This document shows, in pieces, positions 57,170-64,000 of a stretch of DNA of 64,000 nucleotides. The DNA is taken from positions 23,905 to 87,904 of the forward strand of contig JAFAEX010000311.1 of NCBI GenBank assembly GCA_023423795.1. Reading direction: 5' to 3'. A program made the translations under genes and the position numbers. This DNA comes from Chloroflexota bacterium (GTDB taxonomy: Bacteria > Chloroflexota > Chloroflexia > Thermomicrobiales > UBA6265). The notes under the pieces were generated by a model. That model had not been told where the DNA came from. It was given only the letters and a program-made list of their open reading frames with translations, and searched no databases. The stretch's first letter is position 1. Each line of letters starts with the position of its first letter.

Positions 57170-59344
57170 TCAGCCCGCGGCTACGTCTCTTTCCAGCCAG
57201 CCGCCCCAGCCGCCGGCGCAATTTCGCCAGAGGTCAGCCGGGAACTCTCCAGGCGGCAACCCGGCGGGATCGGCGCGGACGTAGGCCAGCGCGTGCATCG
57301 CGCGGGTCATCGCCACGAAGCGGACTCGCCGGTCGCGCTCGGCCTCTTCCTGCCGCTCCTGCCGGCCTTCCTCGCTGTCGCGGGAGGTCACCGGGAGCAA
57401 CGGGCGGTCCAGCACCGCCACGATCGGGAACTCCAGCCCCTTGGCGGCGTGGAAGGTCGTGATCTTGACCCCCGGAGCGCCGATGTCGAACGACTTGCTT
57501 TTCATGAAACGGGCCGGTAGGCCGTGGTTTTCCAGGTACTTGGCCATTGGGGGACCGTCTTGGTTCGTCGGGACCAGTACGCAACACGACCCCGCACCGA
57601 TCAGCAGGTCTGCCATCGAGATGCGCAGGAATGCTTCGACGGCGTCCCGGGCGGAGAGCATGTCTGATTCGGCGTGGGCGATTGGCCGTGCGCCGTGGCG
57701 GGGAAACGCCACCTCGTCCGGCGGCTCGATGCCGGCCTCGGCGAGCCATACCCGCGCCGCGGCCGCGATCTCGGCGGTGGAGCGGTAGCAGTTTTCCAGC
57801 CGCCCGGTGCGGCCGGTGAACCGGAGCGCCTTGCTGGCTTCGCTCCAGCGGAACGAGCCGCCGTAGATCGACTGGTCGCTGTCGGCGGTCACGAACAGGC
57901 GGTCGGTGGACGGGCACAGCGCGACCGCGATCTGGAGCAGGTTTGGGTCGAGGTCCTGCGCCTCGTCGATGACCACGCCGTCGTAGCGCAAGGCAACCGT
58001 GTCGTCCTGGAGCGCCCGGAGGGCGTCCCGGCGCGTTTCGGCGAACGTCGATTGCCGGCGCTCGGCGTTGTAGCGCGCCATTTCTTCGGAGATCCGCCAG
58101 ACGGCTTCGCGGTCGTGCCCGGTGAACCGGACCTTGCGGCCGGCCCGGCTCGCTCCCCGGTAGTCGTCCAGCGATCGCAGGTTGCGGCCGACGATGACGC
58201 GCTCCACTTCCTCGCGCAGGTAGTCCAGGCCGAACCGCCGCAATCGCGCGGCATGCGCCCGGTCCTCGTCGCTCCCGGTTTCCATCCGCTGGAGGGCGCG
58301 GTAGCAGGTGGCGCGGGCGACGCCGTCGTCCTTGGGCTCGTAGTCGCGTCCAGCCTGTTTGATGATCCGCCGCACGAGTTGGTCGGAGGTGAGGACTTCG
58401 ACATTTTCCGAGTCCGGCCCGAGCAGGCGTTCGACGAGGCGGCGCAGGGTGTTGGCGAGCGCGTTGGTGAACGTGGTGACCAGCACGGTCGGGTGCTCGA
58501 TGCCCTGCTTGCGCAGTTCGAGCACGAGGTTGCGGGCGCGGTAGGCGGCGACGACGCTCTTGCCGCTGCCGGGGCCGCCCTTCAGGAGCGTCGGGCCGTG
58601 GCTGTTGGCGGACCATTGGACGTGTTTTTCCTGTTCCGGGTCGAGGTCGAGCAGCAGCGCGGTGAGGTCGCCCCGGAGCCAGCGGAGCAAGGACTCTTCG
58701 TCCTGCACGTGCCACCTGCGCAGGTTGGGCAGGATGACCGGATCGTCCGCTGTTACCGCGTCGATGACGGTCGTGTGGATATCTGGTGGAACCGCCGCCG
58801 CGAGCAGTGCATCTTCGGTCCGGCACGACTTGAGGGCGTTATGGAACTCCGCCGGCACGCCAAGGGATTCCAGCAACTGATCGTCGATGAGGCGGGTCAA
58901 CGGCCTACCCGTTTCGCGCGGCGACGCCTGCCGCTGGATCAGCCGCGTTGGTTGCCGTTCCGGAGTGGGTAGCGGCGCCGGTTGCGGCCTCCCGCCTTCG
59001 GGTTCGGGAACCGGTTGGTTTCCCTGTCCCGGGACGACGCCCCCGATGGTTTTTTCGTAACCTGGGCCTTCGAGGTCGCCCCGATCATCGACCGCCTGGA
59101 GCGTGACCCAGCCCTCGTTGGGATCGTAGGTGTAGATAACCCGGTATTTGCCCGACCGCAAGCGGTACGCCTTGACGCGCCGTCGGCTTCCCTGCAGGAA
59201 CTTCTTCGTGCCGCCGTTGTCCTGCGGATCGTAGGGAAGGACTTCCCAGGCTTTCCTGACGACCTGTTTCTGGATTTCCCGGTCGAGGGTTCCCAGTTGA
59301 TCGAGGAATCGGTCCGTGGCCCACATGTCGTAGAACATTCGCAC
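57170..59344 (-). CDS. RelE-like toxin domain fused to a UvrD-type helicase
   Basis: This 724-residue protein begins with a RelE/ParE-like fold (about 3-91: MWATDRFLDQLGTLDREIQK, KKFLQGSRRRVKAYRLRSGK, YRVIYTYDPNEGW). After a linker comes a UvrD/PcrA-type superfamily 1 helicase: Walker A GGPGSGKS (256-263), DEAQDLDPNLLQ, TADSDQSIYG, ENCYRSTAEIA, TTFHAAKGLEFPIV and VRFVAMTRAMHAL. GTG 59344 is chosen since GGAGGT lies 8 bases upstream. Fusions of toxin-like and helicase modules suggest DNA defence or mRNA-directed control, but the role is unknown. Confidence 0.85.
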   Translation of the reverse strand: MRMFYDMWATDRFLDQLGTLDREIQKQVVRKAWEVLPYDPQDNGGTKKFLQGSRRRVKAYRLRSGKYRVIYTYDPNEGWVTLQAVDDRGDLEGPGYEKTIGGVVPGQGNQPVPEPEGGRPQPAPLPTPERQPTRLIQRQASPRETGRPLTRLIDDQLLESLGVPAEFHNALKSCRTEDALLAAAVPPDIHTTVIDAVTADDPVILPNLRRWHVQDEESLLRWLRGDLTALLLDLDPEQEKHVQWSANSHGPTLLKGGPGSGKSVVAAYRARNLVLELRKQGIEHPTVLVTTFTNALANTLRRLVERLLGPDSENVEVLTSDQLVRRIIKQAGRDYEPKDDGVARATCYRALQRMETGSDEDRAHAARLRRFGLDYLREEVERVIVGRNLRSLDDYRGASRAGRKVRFTGHDREAVWRISEEMARYNAERRQSTFAETRRDALRALQDDTVALRYDGVVIDEAQDLDPNLLQIAVALCPSTDRLFVTADSDQSIYGGSFRWSEASKALRFTGRTGRLENCYRSTAEIAAAARVWLAEAGIEPPDEVAFPRHGARPIAHAESDMLSARDAVEAFLRISMADLLIGAGSCCVLVPTNQDGPPMAKYLENHGLPARFMKSKSFDIGAPGVKITTFHAAKGLEFPIVAVLDRPLLPVTSRDSEEGRQERQEEAERDRRVRFVAMTRAMHALAYVRADPAGLPPGEFPADLWRNCAGGWGGWLERDVAAG

Positions 59345-59422
59345 CGTGCGGGACCTCCACTCACGCGGGATGACTGGATTCACCGGCGCGAATCCTATCA
59401 GCCCGTTGGCGAGATGGGAGTG

Positions 59423-61834
59423 TCAGGTCGCGGATTGCACGGCACGCCGTTCCTCGTCGGTGAGCAGCGCCAGCGCGCCGAACGGGTCGGGGTGGGCGGC
59501 AGCGCGGATAACGGCCGGGTCGCCGGAGGCGAGTGCTTCGCGGAGGCGGGCGAGGGCGGCGGCGCGCAGGGTTTCCCGTTCCAGCCGGGCGAAGTCGAGG
59601 TCGTCCGCGCCGGAGAGGCCCGCGCCCATCGCCGCGCGCGCGGCCGGCAGGAGCCGGGCGAGCCGCCTGTAGTCGGGCGGGTCGGATTGCGCCGCCTCTC
59701 GCAGCGCGCGGTGGAGCGAAACGCGGTCCACCACGCCGCGCACCGCCGCCCAGTCGAGGGCTTCGGGGAGGGGCGCGCCGGTGGCCGCCATCGTCGCGAG
59801 CGCGTCCAGCACCTCGGCGTCCGGGCCGTCGCGTAGCGCGGTTTCGAGCCGGGCGAGTGCGTCGCCGGCGCTGGCGAGGCGTTCGATGCGCCGCCGTTCG
59901 ACCGGTCCCATGCGATCGAGCGCGCCAGGTGGGGCGTCCTCGAGCAGGACGCGAACGGCGCGGCCGTCCCGGCGGCGGACGGCCGCCCGCGCCTGCCCGA
60001 TCCAGTCGGTGCGGGCGCGGGCGAGGTCGATGCGCGCGAGATTGGTCGCGTCGATGGCGGGGTCGCCGGCGAAGAGCGCCGGGTTCCATCCCGCCAGGAT
60101 CGCCGCGTCGTCGTCGGATGCGAGCGCCCGGGCCAGCAGCGGCATCGCCAGCGCGCGATCCCGCGCGGCGGCGAGGTCGCGATCGGGCCGCCCGAGGGCG
60201 TCCAGCGCGCCGGAGCGGGCGCACTGTTCGACCGTCGCGAGGTCGCCGGAGGCGGCCGCGTTTCGGAAGCGCTCCTTCTCTGCGCCGGCGATGGCGGCCT
60301 GCCGCGCGGCGCGGCGCGTTTCCGGCTTGAGGGCGATCCCGAGCGCCTGGGCGTCGCGCACGCCTTCGACCATCGCCCGCGCGTCGCCGCGGCGGACGGC
60401 CCATTCGGTGCGCGAGGCAATCGCCTTCGCCAGCACCGCATCGACGCGCGGGGCGAGCAGCGCCGCGCCGGGAAGGTCGCGCGCTTCGGCCCACCCGGCG
60501 GCGACCCGGTTGGCGTCGCCGGCGTCGAGGGCGTCGCGAAGGGCCTCCAGCGCCGCGTGCCCGGCGCGGGCCTGGTCAACCGCCGGCTCGAGGTCCTGCG
60601 CGGGTGGGTAGGCACCGAGATCGCCGGTTGCCCACAGGCGGAGCAGGAGCGCCGCGTTTCCGCTCGCCGCGGCGACGCGGGCGGCGTCCAGCAGCCGCGC
60701 CCGGCGGCGGTCGGCCGGGTCGGCGCTCGGCGCTGCGGCCGGGTCGAGCGTGGGGATGTCGTGCAGCGGAGGCGTCGGCAGCGACGGGATCGATCGAGGT
60801 TCCGACGGCGCGGGCGGGAGCGCCGGGTTGCCCCAGCCTTCGGCGGTGGCCGGCGGTGCAGGGGCGGACGGTGGGCCGGGGATTGATGACGTCGGAGCGC
60901 TGCGGGTTGGCGCGATGTCGGCCGGATGCGCCCGGCTCGCCGCCTCGATGGTGCCGACCGCTTCTGCGAAAGCGGGAGCGCGGCCATGCGTGAGCGCCTC
61001 CGTGAGGAGAGTAGCGGCAGCCGCGAGCAGTCGATCGTGGGCGGCGCGCAGGCCCGCGAGCAGGCGCGAATCGAGCGGCTCGCGGAGATCGGTAGCCGAA
61101 AGGAGCAGGCGATCCGGGGCCGGAGTTGACTGCGCGCCGCGGCCGGGGTCGTCGGCGAGCGCCAGCAGTTCGGTCAGGAGCAGCAACGCGGGCAGGCGGT
61201 CGCGGCCGGGGTGGTCGGCCACGCCGGGAATGCGGGGCGCGCCCGGCCACGTCGCTGTATCCAGCCCGGCCAGCACCGGCGAACCGCCCTCCCGCAGCAG
61301 GATGGAGGACGGGCGCAGGTGCCCGTGGTCGAAGCCTGCGCGGTCCATCGCCAGGAGGAGGGCGGTCGTCGCGCGGGCCAGGCCGGCCAGCGCCGCACGA
61401 TCGCGGGTTGCGGCCGCTCGCTCGGCGGCGAGCGCGAGGCTGCCGCCGGGAACGTATTCCATGGCGACCAGCGGGTGACCGGCCGACCGGAACCCGGCGG
61501 TCTCCAGCGTGATCGCGTCCGGCATGTACCGGATATCACCGGGGAGCGCGCCCTCCGCGCCCCGGAGCGGGGCCAGCGCGGGGTCGGTGGCGAGCGCGCG
61601 CCAGCGGGCGGCGGCGCGGGCGTCGGTCGCGGCGTCGTCGGAAAGCGGAACCCGGATCGCCAGGATGCGTCCGGTTGGTCGCTTCAGGGCGTAGACAGCG
61701 GCAGTGGCGCCTACTACCCGCCACAGGCCGCCCTCGGCCGTCACCGCCAGCGACCCGCCGCCGAGCCGGCGAATCCCCGGCGCGAACCGGTTCGGGTCGC
61801 GAAGGGCGGTGTCGAGGGCGGCGACGGTGGGCAT
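59423..61834 (-). CDS. Large kinase-like protein with a degenerate active site and helical repeats
   Basis: This 803-residue protein has a kinase-like N-terminus (about 25-210), with VAMEYVPGGSLALAAERA and HGHLRPSSILLREG. The HRD Asp position reads His, the usual Asn reads Ser, and the DFG site reads GLDTATW, so it is probably a pseudokinase. A Pro-rich linker (about 310-380) follows, and residues 390-800 are long Ala/Arg/Asp-rich helical repeats. ATG 61834 is divergent from the coiled-coil membrane gene. I cannot name a family for the C-terminal part. Confidence 0.7.
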   Translation of the reverse strand: MPTVAALDTALRDPNRFAPGIRRLGGGSLAVTAEGGLWRVVGATAAVYALKRPTGRILAIRVPLSDDAATDARAAARWRALATDPALAPLRGAEGALPGDIRYMPDAITLETAGFRSAGHPLVAMEYVPGGSLALAAERAAATRDRAALAGLARATTALLLAMDRAGFDHGHLRPSSILLREGGSPVLAGLDTATWPGAPRIPGVADHPGRDRLPALLLLTELLALADDPGRGAQSTPAPDRLLLSATDLREPLDSRLLAGLRAAHDRLLAAAATLLTEALTHGRAPAFAEAVGTIEAASRAHPADIAPTRSAPTSSIPGPPSAPAPPATAEGWGNPALPPAPSEPRSIPSLPTPPLHDIPTLDPAAAPSADPADRRRARLLDAARVAAASGNAALLLRLWATGDLGAYPPAQDLEPAVDQARAGHAALEALRDALDAGDANRVAAGWAEARDLPGAALLAPRVDAVLAKAIASRTEWAVRRGDARAMVEGVRDAQALGIALKPETRRAARQAAIAGAEKERFRNAAASGDLATVEQCARSGALDALGRPDRDLAAARDRALAMPLLARALASDDDAAILAGWNPALFAGDPAIDATNLARIDLARARTDWIGQARAAVRRRDGRAVRVLLEDAPPGALDRMGPVERRRIERLASAGDALARLETALRDGPDAEVLDALATMAATGAPLPEALDWAAVRGVVDRVSLHRALREAAQSDPPDYRRLARLLPAARAAMGAGLSGADDLDFARLERETLRAAALARLREALASGDPAVIRAAAHPDPFGALALLTDEERRAVQSAT

Positions 61835-62040
61835 GGCGGCGCTTCCGATTGCGGTTCGTCCGGGGCGGGGACGGGGTGTCCGTACCCGCCGGCCTGCCGC
61901 CGATGGTACAGTGCGGGCGTCCGCGTGACGATGATCGGCGCGCCGTGTGCCGTGCCGACCGCTGGCGTTCCCCGCCGCCCCGCGCCGGACGAACCGCCAC
62001 GCCAGGCCCGGGCCGACACGCCGCGGGCCAAGGGGGACCG

Positions 62041-63696
62041 GTGCCCGAACCACGTATCGCCACCGCCAGCCCCGGCCTCGATCCGGCCTGGTCGGACGGG
62101 CCGACCGTCCGCCTCGCCGCCGTGCCGCCCGGGGCGGATGCCGCTGCCGACGAGATCGCCGACGAACTGCGCGGGATGGCCGCCACGCTGGGCGAGGTGG
62201 ACCCGCGCGCCGCCGAGCGGCTGGACGACCTCGCCCGGGCCGTAACCACCCCGGACGGGCGGGCGCGCTGGGCCGACGTCGATCTCGGCCGCGCGTTCCA
62301 GACCGACCATCTCGCCTACGCCTACGCTACGCGCAAGGTCGGCGGCCACGTCTCGCCAGCCGTCGTCACCGCCGATCGCGTGCGCAACGTGCTGGTGCTG
62401 GCGCCGGTGCTGCTGACGTGGTTCGCGTTGGCCGAGGCGTCCAGGGCCTACGCGGAATACATCGCCCAGAATCCGGAGGCGGTCAGCCAGCCGTTCCTGC
62501 TCCTGTGGGAGAACCGGTTCGGCGGGTTCGCCAGCCCGCTCGCGCCGACGTTCTCCTTCGTCGCACTGGTCGATGCCGTCCTGCTCGCCTTGATCATCGC
62601 CCTGACGGTGTATGCCCACGGGCGCCGGGACGACCGGGACGACCAGATCGCCCGCGTGGCGCTGGCGTTCCAGGGCGATCTCGATAACGCGCTGGCGGAG
62701 GCGACCGTCGTCCTCGCGCGCGACCGGGCGGGCCGGCCGGCCGCGCTCGCCACCGGCATCGAGCGGCTGGCCGACCGCTTCGAGCGGTCGTCGCAGGAAC
62801 TGCTGACGCGTCTTCGCGTCGAGCACGACCGGCTGGAGCAATTGGCGGCCCGCCGCGAGCGCGAGTTCGCCGATTTCGGCGTGTTCGCCAGCGGCATGCG
62901 TGCCGGGGCCGAGGAGACCCACAAACTGCTGGTCGAACTGCGCGCGGTGTCCTCCGGGCTCCAGACGGCGCTGGAAGACCTGACCGACGAGGTCAGCCTT
63001 TCCGCCGACCAGGGGCGCTCGCTGCTGGCGGCGGTACAGGGGCTGGAGCGCCTCACCGTGGGCAACGTCGAAAGCGACCGGGCGCTCACCCGGCGCATCG
63101 GGGAGGCCGCCGAGGCGATCGCCGACGCCGCCGACCGGGCGCTTGCCGGGGCCGATTCCGCGGCGCAGGCCGGCCGGGTCGCCACCGAAACCGGCAAGGG
63201 CATTGCCGACGTGGCGCAGGCGCTCGCCCGCGGGCAGGCACGGCTCGAAACCGCGCTGGCCGACGAAGCGGAGACGGTCGGGCGGCTTGCCGACGCGCTG
63301 CGCGGCAGCGTCGGCGGGGTGCAGGCTTCGACGCGGACCTTGCAGGAGATCGAGGCGTCGCTCGGCGCGGTCCGGGCGGGGTTCGACGGCATCGCCGCCC
63401 AGGGCGCCGAGCAAGCGCGCACGCTCCGGGCGCTGCTGGCCGAGCAGGAGGCCATCGCCGGCGGGCTGGCCGAAGTCGCCCGCGACATCGGCTCCATCGC
63501 CGTGGCGTCGGCCAACCGGCAGGACGCCGCGGGCCGCGACGTCGCCGCGCTGGTGGCCCGGCTCGATACGCTCGCGGACGCGATCTCCCGCGCCAACGGA
63601 CTGCCGACGCCCTCCGCCGCGTTGCCCCGCCCGGCCGACGAGGAACCCCGGCGCGACCCGGCCCGGCTGTGGCCGCAGCGCCGCGGGCAGTCGTAA
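62041..63696 (+). CDS. Membrane protein with long coiled coil
   Basis: This 551-residue protein starts at GTG 62041, 4 bases after AGGGGGA. Two hydrophobic helices are visible (about 116-136 and 170-191). The rest, residues 200-520, is a long Ala/Glu/Arg-rich coiled coil (for example RVEHDRLEQLAARREREFAD). The layout, short membrane part then a long tail, recalls MotA/ZorA-like or chemotaxis-receptor-like proteins, but no clear motif confirms either. It is divergent from the pseudokinase, and 9 bases before the next gene. Confidence 0.7.
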   Translation: MPEPRIATASPGLDPAWSDGPTVRLAAVPPGADAAADEIADELRGMAATLGEVDPRAAERLDDLARAVTTPDGRARWADVDLGRAFQTDHLAYAYATRKVGGHVSPAVVTADRVRNVLVLAPVLLTWFALAEASRAYAEYIAQNPEAVSQPFLLLWENRFGGFASPLAPTFSFVALVDAVLLALIIALTVYAHGRRDDRDDQIARVALAFQGDLDNALAEATVVLARDRAGRPAALATGIERLADRFERSSQELLTRLRVEHDRLEQLAARREREFADFGVFASGMRAGAEETHKLLVELRAVSSGLQTALEDLTDEVSLSADQGRSLLAAVQGLERLTVGNVESDRALTRRIGEAAEAIADAADRALAGADSAAQAGRVATETGKGIADVAQALARGQARLETALADEAETVGRLADALRGSVGGVQASTRTLQEIEASLGAVRAGFDGIAAQGAEQARTLRALLAEQEAIAGGLAEVARDIGSIAVASANRQDAAGRDVAALVARLDTLADAISRANGLPTPSAALPRPADEEPRRDPARLWPQRRGQS

Positions 63697-63705
63697 GCGA
63701 CCGCC

Positions 63706-64000
63706 GTGCCCGTACCGTCTCCGCTCCAACCGCGGCGCAGGCCGCGCGAAACCCGCGACATGATGGCGATCGGCGGCTGGATTTTCGCCGACCTCCTGCT
63801 CGGGTTGGCGATGCTGTTCTTCACCGCCAACACGGTGGGCCAGCCGCCGCCGACGCCGACCCCGCTGCCGACGCCGAACCTGCTGGCGACCGAGCGCGCC
63901 CGCTCTGGCGCCGCGCTGGCTGCCGCCGACGCGACGACGACCGCGATCGCGGCGCAGGCAGCGGCCGCCGAGGCGACCTCCGAAGGCATCGCCGCGCAGG
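63706..64000 (+). CDS. Membrane protein, cut off by the window end
   Basis: About 98 residues are visible from GTG 63706. One hydrophobic helix (about 20-43: MAIGGWIFADLLLGLAMLFF) precedes a Pro-Thr-rich stretch (PPPTPTPLPTP) and an Ala/Glu-rich helical start. The layout resembles the start of MotB/OmpA-type anchors, which would pair with the coiled-coil gene, but the part that would prove it is outside the window. It is 9 bases after that gene and surely co-transcribed. Confidence 0.6.
   Translation, partial: MPVPSPLQPRRRPRETRDMMAIGGWIFADLLLGLAMLFFTANTVGQPPPTPTPLPTPNLLATERARSGAALAAADATTTAIAAQAAAAEATSEGIAAQ

Noticed and set aside
62041..64000. Coiled-coil and following membrane genes as a Zorya defence system
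   Set aside because: The layout is reminiscent, but ZorA-type motifs are not seen, the OmpA end is outside the window, and the usual ZorC to ZorE genes are absent.

Overview
The window is uniformly GC-rich and dense with genes. It looks like a free-living Gram-positive-type or monoderm bacterium of the phylum Chloroflexota, most plausibly a Thermomicrobia-like lineage. This is inference, not proof. It rests on an LGFP-like 'GHN' secreted protein, many Tat-type signal peptides (RRxF or RRSIL motifs), a Cys-rich 'SRRGV' exported protein, DUF4397 repeats, a B12-type MerR regulator, and complex I genes split into separate operons. No rRNA, tRNA or CRISPR array was seen.

Layout. 0.0-2.7 kb: a truncated exported protein and a nuoHJK complex I operon on the minus strand. 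3.0-4.4 kb: a frameshifted antitoxin with its PIN toxin, and a GNAT acetyltransferase. 4.5-6.9 kb: fabD and fabF for fatty acid synthesis. 6.9-13.5 kb: a minimal nucleotidyltransferase, transsulfuration enzymes (a cystathionine gamma-synthase/lyase-type enzyme and cystathionine beta-synthase), a cupredoxin facing an Fe-S-type regulator, a Uma2 protein and a peroxiredoxin. 13.5-18.4 kb and 24.7-32.0 kb: two halves of an island rich in methyltransferases and glycosyltransferases, which looks like surface-glycan decoration. It holds multidomain fusions and a repeated, unrecognised C-terminal domain. The island is split by a TetR/membrane-protein pair, the nuoABCD operon and an MBL-fold hydrolase. 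32-39.7 kb: a Cys-rich exported protein, an M1 peptidase, a single-domain response regulator, a tyrosine phosphatase, Dps and an amidohydrolase. 39.7-42.9 kb: a DprA-like protein with a RecQ helicase-phosphoribosyltransferase fusion. 43.1-45.8 kb: a DUF4397 protein with a divergent MerR/B12-binding regulator, then a second PIN toxin with its antitoxin.

45.9-57.1 kb: an orphan ABC ATPase, an AI-2E transporter, and a LacI-led carbohydrate operon (binding protein, two permeases, two Gfo/Idh oxidoreductases, one TIM-barrel isomerase). The carbohydrate operon appears to be interrupted by a four-helix-bundle gene framed by inverted octamer repeats. 57.2-64.0 kb: a RelE-like/UvrD helicase fusion, a large degenerate kinase-like protein, and a divergent pair of membrane proteins, the second cut off by the window end.

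How the genes work together. The two nuo operons encode membrane and peripheral parts of complex I, but the window lacks nuoI, nuoEFG and nuoLMN. The carbohydrate operon would import a sugar and oxidise and isomerise it under LacI control, but has no ATPase of its own. The best candidates for undescribed biology are the shared C-terminal domain family of the glycan island, the octamer-repeat-framed four-helix-bundle element, the RecQ-PRTase/DprA pair, and the pseudokinase/coiled-coil membrane cluster beside the RelE-UvrD fusion.
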